This document shows, one piece after another, positions 1 through 9,011 of a stretch of 64,000 nucleotides of DNA; position 1 is the first letter of the stretch; the number at the start of each line of letters is the position of its first letter. Both the position numbers and the translations under genes were made by a program. Source of the DNA: Polynucleobacter sp. MWH-Braz-FAM2G (GTDB lineage: Bacteria; Pseudomonadota; Gammaproteobacteria; Burkholderiales; Burkholderiaceae). The DNA is taken from NCBI RefSeq assembly GCF_018687635.1, contig NZ_CP061300.1, positions 1,323,424-1,387,423 on the forward strand. Reading direction: 5' to 3'. The notes under the pieces were generated by a model, which was given only the letters and a program-made list of their open reading frames with translations, made no database searches and was not told the DNA's origin.

Positions 1-1
1 C

Positions 2-295
2 TCTAAATTCATTTTGCCCACCCTACCTGGACCTGTAATCGGCCTGATTCTGATGGTGATGTGGCTTATCTTACGTAAAGGCATCAATGCAGAACTCGCC
101 CTAGTTGCCGATGGATTCAGTCAATACCTCGGCCTCCTATTTGTTCCAGCGGCTGTTGGAGTAGTGTTATTTCTTCCCCAATTAAAGGCAAACGCACTAG
201 CCATTGTTAGCGCTCTGATAGGCAGCGTGATTCTAACTATTGCATCGAGCGCATTAGTTGCGCGCTTCTTGAGCCAGAAAGCGCCTCATGACTGA
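2..295 (+). CDS. LrgA/CidA family membrane protein, 5' end outside the window
   Basis: C-terminal part of a small LrgA/CidA-type integral membrane protein, a holin-like family that works with LrgB and is linked to murein hydrolase control and, in plastids and some bacteria, to export of small organic acids. The reading frame is open to the window edge, and the visible part contains the family segment LPGPVIGLILM followed by three hydrophobic stretches. An in-frame TTG near base 14 is unlikely to be the true start, because the family is usually about 120 residues and the transmembrane region upstream is missing. The stop overlaps the start of the lrgB-like gene by 8 bases, so the two are translationally coupled. 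The family call comes from the LrgAB pairing and this motif. Confidence 0.8.
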   Translation, partial: SKFILPTLPGPVIGLILMVMWLILRKGINAELALVADGFSQYLGLLFVPAAVGVVLFLPQLKANALAIVSALIGSVILTIASSALVARFLSQKAPHD

Positions 296-1016
296 GAAAC
301 ATTCTATCGTTGAGATTTGGGTCTACCTTTCTGGTAGCCCGCTATTTGCCTTATTCATAACTCTTGCAGCTTATCAAATTGGTCTGAGCATTTATAAAGC
401 CACCCAACAAAACCCACTAGCGAATCCTGTGGCGATAGCGATTTTGATTGTTGCGACAACAATTCAATTAATTGAAATGCCTTACTCAACCTATTTCGAA
501 GGTGCGCAATTCATTCACTTTCTATTGGGGTCAGCAACGGTATCTCTCGCAATCCCCATTTATCGAGGCCTTAGTAGCTTAAAAGGCAGATCCATTCCAT
601 TGATTGCCTCGCTCTGCACTGGTGGACTGGTATCGATTATTAGTGCTGTGGGCATAGCTACTCTTCTGGGGGCGGATTCAAGCATTACTGGAGCGATGTA
701 CCCCAAATCTGTGACCGCGCCGATTGCCATGGGTATTGCTGAGCGCATTGGCGTGTCCCCTACCCTAACCGCAATCTTCGCAGTAAGCACTGGGATTTTG
801 GGGGCTATTCTTGCGCCCTTTGTGCTCAATGCCCTTGGCATGAAAGCTTGGTGGCAAAGAGGATTTGCGATTGGTATTGGGGCACATGGAATTGGTACCT
901 CACGTGCATTTAGCATTCACCCGGAAGCGGGAACTTATGCCAGCCTTGCAATGGGTATGAATGGCGTTGTAAGCGCAGTTGCCATTCCAGTGCTCTACCA
1001 TCTATTAAATAAGTGA
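288..1016 (+). CDS. lrgB: LrgB/CidB family membrane protein
   Basis: Polytopic inner-membrane partner of LrgA (242 residues, normal for the family). The C-terminal half carries typical LrgB segments: PKSVTAPIAM, then AIFAVSTGILGAILAP, and IGAHGIGTSRA followed by GTYASLAMGMNG near the end. Known members influence autolysis, and related plastid and bacterial proteins export glycolate or pyruvate; which activity applies here cannot be told from sequence. The start overlaps the end of the lrgA-like gene by 8 bases. The 43 bases before the next gene hold no obvious terminator, so readthrough into the catabolic genes is possible. Confidence 0.9.
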   Translation: MTEKHSIVEIWVYLSGSPLFALFITLAAYQIGLSIYKATQQNPLANPVAIAILIVATTIQLIEMPYSTYFEGAQFIHFLLGSATVSLAIPIYRGLSSLKGRSIPLIASLCTGGLVSIISAVGIATLLGADSSITGAMYPKSVTAPIAMGIAERIGVSPTLTAIFAVSTGILGAILAPFVLNALGMKAWWQRGFAIGIGAHGIGTSRAFSIHPEAGTYASLAMGMNGVVSAVAIPVLYHLLNK

Positions 1017-1059
1017 ATTACCATACATTAAATAACAAGAGACAAAATACAAGCATCGA

Positions 1060-2223
1060 ATGAATATTCCAGATCCAGTCAAATTAACGCAAGAATTAAT
1101 CCGCTTTAATACAATCAATCCCCCCGGTAATGAAGATGAGCTGTGCAATTACCTAAGCGAATTGTTAAAGTCTGCGAATTTCGAATGCCTTAATGTAGAC
1201 TTTGCCCCAAGACGCAGAAGCATTGTTGCCCGCATACCTGGAGCTAAAAATACTCCTAACATTTGCTTTACCGGACACGTAGACGTTGTTCCACTTGGTG
1301 ATCGGCAATGGGAACATGAGCCTTTTTCGGGTGTTATTCAGGATGGCAAATTATTTGGTCGCGGCTCTAGCGACATGAAAAGTGGCATTGCCGCTTTTGT
1401 CGTAGCTGCTATGAAAACAGCCCATTTAGCAAAAGGTAAAAGCGGAATCAGCATGATTATTACCGCTGGTGAAGAGACTGGCTGCGAAGGTGCTTTCTAT
1501 ATTGCTCAGCAAAAAGAAGTGATTGATTTTATTGGTAAGGTAGGTTGCTTCGTAGTGGCGGAGCCTACTGCTAATGAACCGATTATTGGTCATAAAGGGG
1601 CATATTGGCTACGTGCTAAAGCTGAAGGCATTACTGCTCATGGCTCTATGCCTGAGAGAGGTGATAACGCTTTTTACAAACTTGCAAAAGGTGCACTCTT
1701 ACTTGAGAAGTTTCAATTTGACACCCCGCCCCACGACCTCATGGGCCAAGGCACATTGAACGTAGGCACTGCTAAGGCAGGATTAAATATTAATTCTGTA
1801 CCAGATGCGGCAGAAATGACCTTAGATATTCGTTCGGTGCCAGGACAGAGTCACAAACATATTTTTGGCTGCCTCTGCAAAACACTTGGTCCGAATATTA
1901 AATTGGAAACCATCATGGATGTTGAGGGAATTTATACCCCACCGGATCATCCCTGGATTCAAACGGTCTTTGCATTTTGCGAAGAAATCAATGGCGTTAA
2001 GCCTGTTCCAAAGTCGATCTCTTACTTTACGGATGCATCTGCGCTAAAAGGTTTGATTGGTGAGCCCCCAACTGTAGTGTTAGGTCCTGGTCAACCAGAA
2101 ATGGCGCATCAAACGAATGAGTTTTGCTTTACAGACAAAATTATCCAAGCTACAGCCTTGTTTGAGAGGCTTATCATAGATTGGCAGAACAATAAATCAC
2201 ATGAAGAGGCAAATGCAAAATGA
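1060..2223 (+). CDS. M20 family deacylase (ArgE/DapE/acetylornithine-deacetylase type)
   Basis: Zinc-dependent amidohydrolase of 387 residues that removes an acyl group from an N-acylated amino acid or dipeptide-like substrate. Visible M20 features: metal ligand H73 in TGHVDVVP with D75, bridging D105 in GRGSSDMKSG, and the general-base pair E138/E139 in AGEETG; the dimerisation domain sits between roughly residues 170 and 290. It resembles ArgE-like enzymes, but the surrounding genes are catabolic rather than arginine or lysine biosynthetic, so the true substrate is open. The last bases form an ATGA overlap with the aminotransferase gene. It is the first gene of a five-gene run reaching the LysE gene. 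Confidence 0.85.
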   Translation: MNIPDPVKLTQELIRFNTINPPGNEDELCNYLSELLKSANFECLNVDFAPRRRSIVARIPGAKNTPNICFTGHVDVVPLGDRQWEHEPFSGVIQDGKLFGRGSSDMKSGIAAFVVAAMKTAHLAKGKSGISMIITAGEETGCEGAFYIAQQKEVIDFIGKVGCFVVAEPTANEPIIGHKGAYWLRAKAEGITAHGSMPERGDNAFYKLAKGALLLEKFQFDTPPHDLMGQGTLNVGTAKAGLNINSVPDAAEMTLDIRSVPGQSHKHIFGCLCKTLGPNIKLETIMDVEGIYTPPDHPWIQTVFAFCEEINGVKPVPKSISYFTDASALKGLIGEPPTVVLGPGQPEMAHQTNEFCFTDKIIQATALFERLIIDWQNNKSHEEANAK

Positions 2224-3581
2224 AAATTGAGAACACTCCATTTAAAGAAATGGACGCCGATACTTATGTAACCAATATGGATGCCTATTGGCTTCCGTAC
2301 ACACCCAATCGTTACTTTAAAAATAAACCCAAAATTATGGTTGCCGCCAAAGGGGTTTATTACACCGATGACCATGGACGTAAATTATTTGATGGCGCTT
2401 CTGGGCTGTGGACATCCCCTCTCGGTCATGGTGATCCACGCATTATTGATGCAATTCAAAAGCAATATCACAAAATGGATTATGTTCCAGCCTTTCAGAT
2501 GGCAGGACCAGAAACATTTCGCCTTGCAGAAAGGATCGTCAAGTACGCGCCTTCTGGTTTAAATAAAGTATTTTTCGTTAACTCTGGATCTGAGGCAGTA
2601 GACACTTCACTAAAGATAGCGCTTGCTTATCATCGCGCAAAAGGTGAAGCTAGCCGCACTCGCTTCATCGGCAGAGAGCGCGCTTATCACGGTGGATGCG
2701 TTGGTGGAATTTCTGTTGGCGGCATCCCAACAAATCGCAAATCATTTGGTTCAATGATGATGCTAGGAGTAGACCATCTACCGCATACCTTAAATTTATC
2801 GCAAATGGCTTTCTCTAAAGGGATGCCAACTTGGGGCGCACATCTTGCAGATGAATTAGAGCGAATTGTTTTATTGCATGATGCAAGCAATATTGCAGCA
2901 GTTATTCTTGAGCCCGTTCAAGGCTCGACCGGCGTGATCGTGCCACCAGTCGGCTACTTACAAAAAATTCGGGAAATCTGCGACAAACACGGCATCCTAC
3001 TCATTTTTGACGAAGTCATTACAGGCTTTGGACGCTTAGCCGCCAATTTTGGAGCAGATCGTTTTGGCGTTAAACCTGACATGATCACGTTTGCAAAGGC
3101 AATTACGAATGGCGTTATCCCAATGGGTGGCGTGATTGTTCGTGAAGATATTTACAACACTATTGTTGGAGCAGGTGGCCAAGAACAATTAATTGAATTT
3201 TTCCATGGATTTACTTACTCAGGACATCCAATTGCTACAGCTGCAGCAAATGCATGCCTAGATATTTTTGAATCTGATGGAATCATAGAAAAGACAAAGA
3301 CATTAGAGAAGATATTTGAAGACGGCGTACATTCTTATAAAGGAATGCCAGGCATATTGGATATTCGCAACTGCGGCTTGGCTGCAGGGCTTGATTTAGA
3401 GCCGATCGCTGGTAAACCTGGCTTGCGCGGCATGCAAGTTTTAGAAAGCTGTATTGAGAATGGAATCTTAGTGCGCATTACCGGTGACACCATTGCAATG
3501 GGACCTCCATTTGTCGCCACACCAACTGAGCTTGAATCCTTTATTGACACCTTTGGCAAAGTTTTAAAGAAAGCCTTCTAA
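2220..3581 (+). CDS. Class III omega-amino acid:pyruvate aminotransferase
   Basis: PLP-dependent transaminase of 453 residues, fold type I, most like beta-alanine/omega-amino acid:pyruvate aminotransferases, which move a terminal amino group to pyruvate or another keto acid. Seen in sequence: VNSGSEAVDTSLK for phosphate binding, D264 in LIFDEVITGFGR that contacts the pyridine nitrogen, and K293 in TFAKAITNG as the Schiff-base lysine. The length is normal. Its ATG lies inside the stop of the deacylase, and the next gene starts 2 bases downstream, so all three are probably made together. Neighbouring a carbamoylase-type hydrolase, it could handle beta-alanine or another omega-amine; that link is inference. 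Confidence 0.88.
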   Translation: MKIENTPFKEMDADTYVTNMDAYWLPYTPNRYFKNKPKIMVAAKGVYYTDDHGRKLFDGASGLWTSPLGHGDPRIIDAIQKQYHKMDYVPAFQMAGPETFRLAERIVKYAPSGLNKVFFVNSGSEAVDTSLKIALAYHRAKGEASRTRFIGRERAYHGGCVGGISVGGIPTNRKSFGSMMMLGVDHLPHTLNLSQMAFSKGMPTWGAHLADELERIVLLHDASNIAAVILEPVQGSTGVIVPPVGYLQKIREICDKHGILLIFDEVITGFGRLAANFGADRFGVKPDMITFAKAITNGVIPMGGVIVREDIYNTIVGAGGQEQLIEFFHGFTYSGHPIATAAANACLDIFESDGIIEKTKTLEKIFEDGVHSYKGMPGILDIRNCGLAAGLDLEPIAGKPGLRGMQVLESCIENGILVRITGDTIAMGPPFVATPTELESFIDTFGKVLKKAF

Positions 3582-3583
3582 TT

Positions 3584-4849
3584 GTGGCAAGCAATGATGC
3601 AGTACAGATTGCTAAACAGCTTCGTGTAGATGGCGGTCGACTCTACTCTTCCTTATTAGAGCTGGCTCAAATTGGGGCTACCCCTAAAGGCGGAGTGTGC
3701 CGACTTGCCCTGACTGATTTAGATAAGCAAGGTCGTCAATGGGTAATCAATAAGGCGCTTAGCTTGGGTCTCACGATAGTAACTGACCAAATTGGCAATA
3801 CCTTTATGCGCCGTGAAGGCAAAAAACCTCACTTGGCACCCATCATGACTGGTAGTCATATAGATACCCAACCTACCGGCGGTAAATATGATGGGAACTA
3901 CGGTGTACTAGCAGGTTTAGAAGTCATCGAAACGCTTAACGATCATCAAATTGAAACTGAGGCGCCCATTGAGGTTGTTTTCTGGACCAATGAAGAAGGT
4001 TCACGCTTTACACCTGTAATGATGGGGTCTGGAGTTTTTTCCGGGGCAATCAGCCAAGAACTTGCTTATACATCCAAAGATATTGATGGCAAAAATGTTA
4101 AAGATGAGCTTACTCGTATTGGTTTTTTAGGAACACAAAAACCTGGCGATCATCCCTGTGGAGCTTACTTTGAAGCCCACATAGAACAAGGACCCATACT
4201 TGAATATCAAGATAAAGTTATTGGTGTAGTACCGGCAGTGATGGGTCTACGTTGGTTTGATTGCACTGTTCAGGGTTTTGAGGCGCATGCTGGTCCAACC
4301 CCAATGGAAATTCGGGATGATGCTCTACAAAATTCCCTCCGCATCATGCAAAAAGTTGTTGATGTTGCCAACCAATATGCGCCTCATGGAAGAGGCACTG
4401 TCGGCATGGTGCAAGTCTTTCCGAATAGTAGAAATGTTATCCCAGGTAGAGTGCAGTTCTCGATTGATATTCGCCATACAGACGCCAGTACATTGGATCA
4501 GATGACTGTTGATCTTAAAGAATGTATTAAAGATATCGCGACCGAGAAGTCAATCAAGATCGACTTAAAGGAGGTATCGTATTTTCCTCCCTGCAATTTT
4601 GACGAGGGTTGTATTCAGACTATTCGTCAAGCAGCGCAAGATTTGGGATATTCGCATATGGATGTGGTTTCTGGCGCTGGACATGATGCCATTTATATGA
4701 AAAGTATTGCTCCGACTGGAATGATCTTCATACCCTGCAAGGATGGAGTTAGCCACAATGAAATTGAAGATGCAAAAGCAGATCATTTGGAAGCTGGCGC
4801 AAATGTACTGCTTCAATCTATCCTTGCTTACGCTAAACGATCTAACTAA
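3584..4849 (+). CDS. M20 hydrolase of the allantoate amidohydrolase/N-carbamoyl amino acid hydrolase type
   Basis: Metal-dependent amidase of 421 residues in the branch holding beta-ureidopropionase, L-carbamoylase and allantoate amidohydrolase. Diagnostic segments: GSHIDTQPTGGKYDG with ligands H92 and D103, the FWTNEEGSRF motif with E137/E138, EAHIEQGP for the third metal ligand, the HAGPTPM loop of the dimerisation domain, and SGAGHDAIYM near the C-terminus. It starts with GTG 2 bases after the aminotransferase stop. Together with that enzyme it could release and then transaminate an N-carbamoyl omega-amino acid, as in reductive pyrimidine breakdown; no dihydropyrimidinase is visible in the window, so this is only a suggestion. 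Confidence 0.88.
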   Translation: MASNDAVQIAKQLRVDGGRLYSSLLELAQIGATPKGGVCRLALTDLDKQGRQWVINKALSLGLTIVTDQIGNTFMRREGKKPHLAPIMTGSHIDTQPTGGKYDGNYGVLAGLEVIETLNDHQIETEAPIEVVFWTNEEGSRFTPVMMGSGVFSGAISQELAYTSKDIDGKNVKDELTRIGFLGTQKPGDHPCGAYFEAHIEQGPILEYQDKVIGVVPAVMGLRWFDCTVQGFEAHAGPTPMEIRDDALQNSLRIMQKVVDVANQYAPHGRGTVGMVQVFPNSRNVIPGRVQFSIDIRHTDASTLDQMTVDLKECIKDIATEKSIKIDLKEVSYFPPCNFDEGCIQTIRQAAQDLGYSHMDVVSGAGHDAIYMKSIAPTGMIFIPCKDGVSHNEIEDAKADHLEAGANVLLQSILAYAKRSN

Positions 4850-4863
4850 TTTACTGGCTTTTG

Positions 4864-6384
4864 ATGACTGATAAAAAAATTGGTGGCAAATGGGTTATTG
4901 CGCGCTTTCAGCATGAGACCAATACCTTCTCACCTATTGCCACAACACTAGAATCTTTCAACCCCCTCTGGGGCGCAGCCGCCTATCAAGATCAAGAAAA
5001 CGCCAGAACGGCAATGGGTGCATTTATTGATATCGCCAAAGAAGAAAACGTAGAGATTGTTACCCCCGTTTGCGCATTCTCCAATCCAAGCGGTACGGTC
5101 TGCGCTAAAGCTTATCAACGTATTTGCGATAGCATCGTCTCGGCGGTTGAGCAAGGGTGCGATGCCATCCTCTTAGATCTTCATGGGGCCATGGTCTCCG
5201 AAATCGCTGTAGATGGTGAAGGCGATTTACTGCGACGAATTAAATCGATTGCTCCCAATACTCCAATTGCAGTAGCGCTTGATTTACATGGAAACGTTAC
5301 TCCAGCCATGATTGCAAATAGTGATGTTATGGTGAGTTTTAAAACATATCCACATATTGATATGTATGAAACTGGTTTGCATGCAGGCAATTTATTGCGG
5401 GATTGCCTCAAAGGAAAAACCAAGCCACTTTTAGTCTATCGACAGATTCCCCTCCTTTCTCATACCCTGAGAAGCAATACTAACGAAGGGGCAATGAAAG
5501 CAGTGGTTGAAGCAGCCATTGCAATGGAATCTAAACCAGGCATCTTAGGCATCTCAATCATGGCTGGCTTTAGTTTGGCGGATTTTAAGGATGCTGGCAT
5601 GTCTGTCATCGTCGTTGCCGATAAAAGTAACCCTTCTTTTATTGCCGCAGCAAATGAAGTGGCCGACAAACTACAAGCAATGATTTTGGGTCGCGCAGAT
5701 GGATTCATTTATGCAAGCACGCCACTAGAGCTCTCTTTAAAAAATGCTGCAGAGATGGCCAATACACCTGAACCTGGGCCGATATTACTGCTTGACCATA
5801 GCGATAATGTGATGTCTGGTGGCTCTTGCGATACAACTGACATACTCGAGGCAGCATTAAATTATGGCTTGAAGAACATGGCCGCAGGCCCTATAGCTGA
5901 CCCATCAACAGTACAGCAACTGGTCGCCATCGGAATTGATCAAGAGGTAACAATTGAACTAGGAAATAAATCTGGCTGGACTTATCGAGGAGTAAGCAAG
6001 CCGCCTCTCAAATTGACAGGCTCTGTAAAAGCAATCAGCGACGGCAAGATTAAAGTAACTGGTCCTATCTTTAATGGGTCAATATTAAATATGGGTCCGA
6101 GCGTACTATTTAAAACGCAAGAGGCTGAGATTGTGATCAGCTCTGAAAGAGTCGAGCCATATGATATTGCGGTAATGACAGATTTAGGCATAGATTTAAC
6201 CAGTAAATCCTATGTGTTACTTAAGTCTCGCATGTACTGTCGACCTGTGTTCTTTCCGCTGAGCAAGGGCTTTGTTGAATGCGACTCTGATCAGGGCGGC
6301 CCCACTAGCTCAAACTATGACTGGTTTGATATTAAGCATATTAGGCGCCCCATATTCCCTTTGGATGTCATGACTACACCATAA
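4864..6384 (+). CDS. M81 family metallopeptidase (MlrC-like)
   Basis: About 506 residues, normal for the M81/microcystinase C family, whose best studied member is the zinc enzyme MlrC that cleaves linear microcystin fragments; most members have unknown substrates. Family marks: the N-terminal ARFQHETNTFSP (His-Glu), LLDLHGAM with DGEGDLLRR, ALDLHGNVTPAMI, KTYPHIDMYETG, and LLDHSDNVMSGGSCDTT in the second half. Two start codons lie together, TTG at 4861 and ATG at 4864; the ATG is chosen. No strong ribosome site is visible. It follows the carbamoylase gene by 14 bases in the same operon. Amide or peptide hydrolysis in the cytoplasm is likely, but the substrate cannot be read from sequence. Confidence 0.85.
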   Translation: MTDKKIGGKWVIARFQHETNTFSPIATTLESFNPLWGAAAYQDQENARTAMGAFIDIAKEENVEIVTPVCAFSNPSGTVCAKAYQRICDSIVSAVEQGCDAILLDLHGAMVSEIAVDGEGDLLRRIKSIAPNTPIAVALDLHGNVTPAMIANSDVMVSFKTYPHIDMYETGLHAGNLLRDCLKGKTKPLLVYRQIPLLSHTLRSNTNEGAMKAVVEAAIAMESKPGILGISIMAGFSLADFKDAGMSVIVVADKSNPSFIAAANEVADKLQAMILGRADGFIYASTPLELSLKNAAEMANTPEPGPILLLDHSDNVMSGGSCDTTDILEAALNYGLKNMAAGPIADPSTVQQLVAIGIDQEVTIELGNKSGWTYRGVSKPPLKLTGSVKAISDGKIKVTGPIFNGSILNMGPSVLFKTQEAEIVISSERVEPYDIAVMTDLGIDLTSKSYVLLKSRMYCRPVFFPLSKGFVECDSDQGGPTSSNYDWFDIKHIRRPIFPLDVMTTP

Positions 6385-6409
6385 TCAACCATCACAATTA
6401 CACATCCTG

Positions 6410-7036
6410 ATGGTCTCTATTTTTAATACCCAAGAGCTGATTGCACTGATCATCTTTTGCGCAGCAATGAGCTTCTCACCTGGCCCCAATACCATGTTGA
6501 CAACAGCTATCGCCGCAAATGAGGGATTTCGTCGCGCTATTCCTTTTACCTTATCAGTACCTTTTGGCTGGCTACTCATCATGCTGGCATGTGGATTGGG
6601 CTTAGGCGCATTGGTTACCGAAATACCTAGCTTAAGGCTTGCCATTAAATTAATGGGCTGCGCTTATTTGATTTGGCTCGCATTTAAACTTTGCCAAAAC
6701 AAAAAACTGCAAGAAATTTATTCAGCACCACTTAATATGACCTTCTTCAAAGGCATAGCTTTACAGTTTTTAAACATTAAGGTGTGGTTATTGGCAATTT
6801 CAGTAACTGGCTCTTGGATTCTGTACTCTGGTGGTCAACCTAGCTCCAATCCAAGCTCAAGACTGGTATTTGCTTGCGCAATAGTGATGTTCTTTGCCTT
6901 TACGAGCAATCTGACTTATGCAATCGCAGGTTCCCTTTTCAGAGAATGGCTAGGAACGGGTCGACGCCTACAGATCTTTAACTACCTACTGGCTTTTTTA
7001 TTAATAGCCACCGCTTTATGGACTTTAAGTATTTAA
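6410..7036 (+). CDS. LysE/RhtB family amino acid exporter
   Basis: Inner-membrane translocator of 208 residues with about six hydrophobic segments and the family signature SFSPGPNTMLTTAIA near residues 21-35, where LysE/RhtB proteins carry PGPN. Members export amino acids such as lysine, homoserine, threonine or cysteine and act as a safety valve when peptides are degraded. This fits the last gene of a peptide/amide catabolic run, 25 bases after the M81 gene. Its stop overlaps the stop of the convergent ABC ATPase gene by 12 bases, and both stops sit in an AT-rich inverted repeat. Confidence 0.9.
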   Translation: MVSIFNTQELIALIIFCAAMSFSPGPNTMLTTAIAANEGFRRAIPFTLSVPFGWLLIMLACGLGLGALVTEIPSLRLAIKLMGCAYLIWLAFKLCQNKKLQEIYSAPLNMTFFKGIALQFLNIKVWLLAISVTGSWILYSGGQPSSNPSSRLVFACAIVMFFAFTSNLTYAIAGSLFREWLGTGRRLQIFNYLLAFLLIATALWTLSI

Positions 7037-7044
7037 CTTAAAGT
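7022..7044. repeat. AT-rich inverted repeat containing both stop codons of convergent genes
   Basis: A 9-base perfect inverted repeat (ACTTTAAGT, loop ATTTA, ACTTAAAGT) spans the point where the LysE gene and the dppF-like gene overlap tail to tail. Both TAA stops lie within it. There is no uridine run on either side and only two G/C pairs per arm, so it is not a classical intrinsic terminator. It could act as an mRNA 3' end or processing structure for both transcripts. Confidence 0.5.
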
Positions 7045-8008
7045 GGCACGCCACAAAATGACCAGGCAAAACCTCCTCTAAACGAGGCTCCTCAACTTTG
7101 CAGCGCTCTTGAGCATAGATACAACGCGTATGAAAATGACAGCCATTAGGCCGATTGATAGGACTTGGAACATCACCGCCCAAAACAATCTGTTTGCGCT
7201 GCTTGGTAGGATCTGGAATAGGCACTGCAGATAGCAGGGCCTCGGTGTAAGGATGAGATGGGCGATTAAATAGCTCTGCAGTTTCGGCCAACTCTACAAT
7301 TCGACCTAAATACATTACTGCGATTCTGTGGCTGATGTGCTTAACCACTGCCAGATCGTGAGCAATAAATAAGTAAGAAACGCCAATTTCCTTTTGGAGA
7401 TCGCCCAATAAGTTAATGACCTGCGCTTGAACAGACACATCTAATGCTGAAACAGGCTCATCACACATAATCAACTTAGGTCTAACCGATAAGGCTCTAG
7501 CAATACCCAAGCGCTGCCGCTGTCCACCAGAAAACTCATGGGGGTAACGCAACATCTGATCAGGGCGTAACCCCACCAATGCAAATAATTCTTTTACACG
7601 TTCACGACCTTCGGCCTGCGTCAGGTTCTCAAAATTTCTGAGAGGTTCTGAAACAATATCGGCAGCTCGCATGCGCGGATTGAGCGAGGAGTATGGATCC
7701 TGAAAGACTGCTTGTATCTCTTTACGAAACGGTCGCATTTCAGCACGAGAAAGCTGATCTATACGCTGCCCATCCCAAATGATTTCACCAGCAGTCGGAT
7801 CCATTAAACGCAGAATGGTTCGGCCAACGGTCGATTTTCCGCAACCACTCTCCCCCACCAAACCCAATGTCTCACCTTCATAGATGGAAAAACTAACCCC
7901 ATCAACTGCATAAACATTAGCGGTTACCTTACCCAATATACCCTTGCGGATGGGATAGTGCTTACATAAGTTTTTCAGCTCTAAGAGCACTTTTTTATTC
8001 TTACTCAT
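7025..8008 (-). CDS. dppF: Dipeptide/oligopeptide ABC transporter ATP-binding protein (DppF/OppF type)
   Basis: Cytoplasmic ATPase of 327 residues that powers peptide import with the DppD-like partner. Walker [10 protein letters not shown] lies at residues 52-60, the signature [15 protein letters not shown] follows, and Walker B is [12 protein letters not shown]. The C-terminal oligopeptide/dipeptide extension has the family cysteines ([15 protein letters not shown] and the terminal VACHF). It overlaps the dppD-like gene by 8 bases and ends the five-gene importer operon. Its tail overlaps the convergent LysE gene. Confidence 0.93.
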   Translation of the reverse strand: MSKNKKVLLELKNLCKHYPIRKGILGKVTANVYAVDGVSFSIYEGETLGLVGESGCGKSTVGRTILRLMDPTAGEIIWDGQRIDQLSRAEMRPFRKEIQAVFQDPYSSLNPRMRAADIVSEPLRNFENLTQAEGRERVKELFALVGLRPDQMLRYPHEFSGGQRQRLGIARALSVRPKLIMCDEPVSALDVSVQAQVINLLGDLQKEIGVSYLFIAHDLAVVKHISHRIAVMYLGRIVELAETAELFNRPSHPYTEALLSAVPIPDPTKQRKQIVLGGDVPSPINRPNGCHFHTRCIYAQERCKVEEPRLEEVLPGHFVACHFKLNT

Positions 8009-9008
8009 GTTTGGCCTCTACTGCTGAGACTGGATTCCAGCACGCTGCCCAGTGATCATTGCCATAATTTTTTAGAACTGGAGACTCTAGAGAGCAGCGT
8101 TCTGTCGCTGCCGAACAGCGTGGCGCAAAAGCGCATCCCTGTATCTCAGTCTTCATCGAAGGAACCATGCCAGGAATTTCTACCAAACGCTTAGAGCCCT
8201 CTTCATCCAAACGCGGCATCGAATTCAAGAGTCCCAATGTATAGGGATGCAATGGATTTGCGAATAAATCAAATACGCTTGCTTCTTCCACCTTGCGTCC
8301 CGCATACATCACCACTACACGTTGGGCCATTTCAGCCACAACACCTAGGTCATGGGTAATTAAGATGATCGCTGCACGTGTACGATCTCGCAACTCACGC
8401 ATGAGGTTCAAAATCTGCGCCTGAATAGTAACATCCAAAGCAGTAGTCGGCTCATCCGCAATCAATATCTCGGGATCACAGGCTAGCGCCATGGCAATCA
8501 TGATGCGTTGACGCATGCCACCAGAAAGCTGATGGGGATACTCATCGATACGTCTCTCTGGCTCGGGAATATTCACTAACCTTAATAGTTCCAATATTCG
8601 AATGCGAGCCTCATCTTTAGTGCAATGGCGATGTAGCTCAAGAACTTCACTAATTTGCCTGCCTATAGTCAGCACCGGATTAAGGGAAGTCATAGGCTCT
8701 TGAAAGATCATTGAAATCTTATCGCCACGTATATCGCGCATTTCTGCATCTGAAAGTGACAGCAGATCTTTGCCGTGGAAAAGAATCGAACCCGAAACAA
8801 TTTTTCCCGGAGGCGATGGAATGAGTCGCAACAAAGATAATGAAGTAACACTCTTACCGCACCCCGATTCTCCAACAATTGCCAATGTTTCACCCTCGGA
8901 AATCGAGAATGAGACACCATCTACTGAACGTACTACACCATCACGCGTATAAAAATAAGTGCGCAGATCTTTTACTTCTAGAATTGATTTTCCAGTGCTC
9001 TGACTCAT
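8001..9008 (-). CDS. dppD: Dipeptide/oligopeptide ABC transporter ATP-binding protein (DppD/OppD type)
   Basis: Second ATPase of the importer, 335 residues. It shows Walker [10 protein letters not shown], the Q-loop segment IFQEPMTSLNP, signature LSGGMRQRIMIAMAL, Walker B ILIADEPTTALD and the switch histidine in LITHDLG. The cysteine-bearing C-terminal segment (QGCAFAPRCSAATERC) is typical of peptide transporters. A strong Shine-Dalgarno sequence GGAGGA stands before the ATG at 9008, so the start is secure. It lies 3 bases after dppC and overlaps dppF. Confidence 0.93.
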   Translation of the reverse strand: MSQSTGKSILEVKDLRTYFYTRDGVVRSVDGVSFSISEGETLAIVGESGCGKSVTSLSLLRLIPSPPGKIVSGSILFHGKDLLSLSDAEMRDIRGDKISMIFQEPMTSLNPVLTIGRQISEVLELHRHCTKDEARIRILELLRLVNIPEPERRIDEYPHQLSGGMRQRIMIAMALACDPEILIADEPTTALDVTIQAQILNLMRELRDRTRAAIILITHDLGVVAEMAQRVVVMYAGRKVEEASVFDLFANPLHPYTLGLLNSMPRLDEEGSKRLVEIPGMVPSMKTEIQGCAFAPRCSAATERCSLESPVLKNYGNDHWAACWNPVSAVEAKHE

Positions 9009-9011
9009 TGC

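Noticed and set aside
4864..6384. Call of a complete microcystin degradation (mlr) pathway
   Set aside because: Only an MlrC-like protein is present; no MlrA, MlrB or MlrD homolog is seen, and the M81 family is broad.
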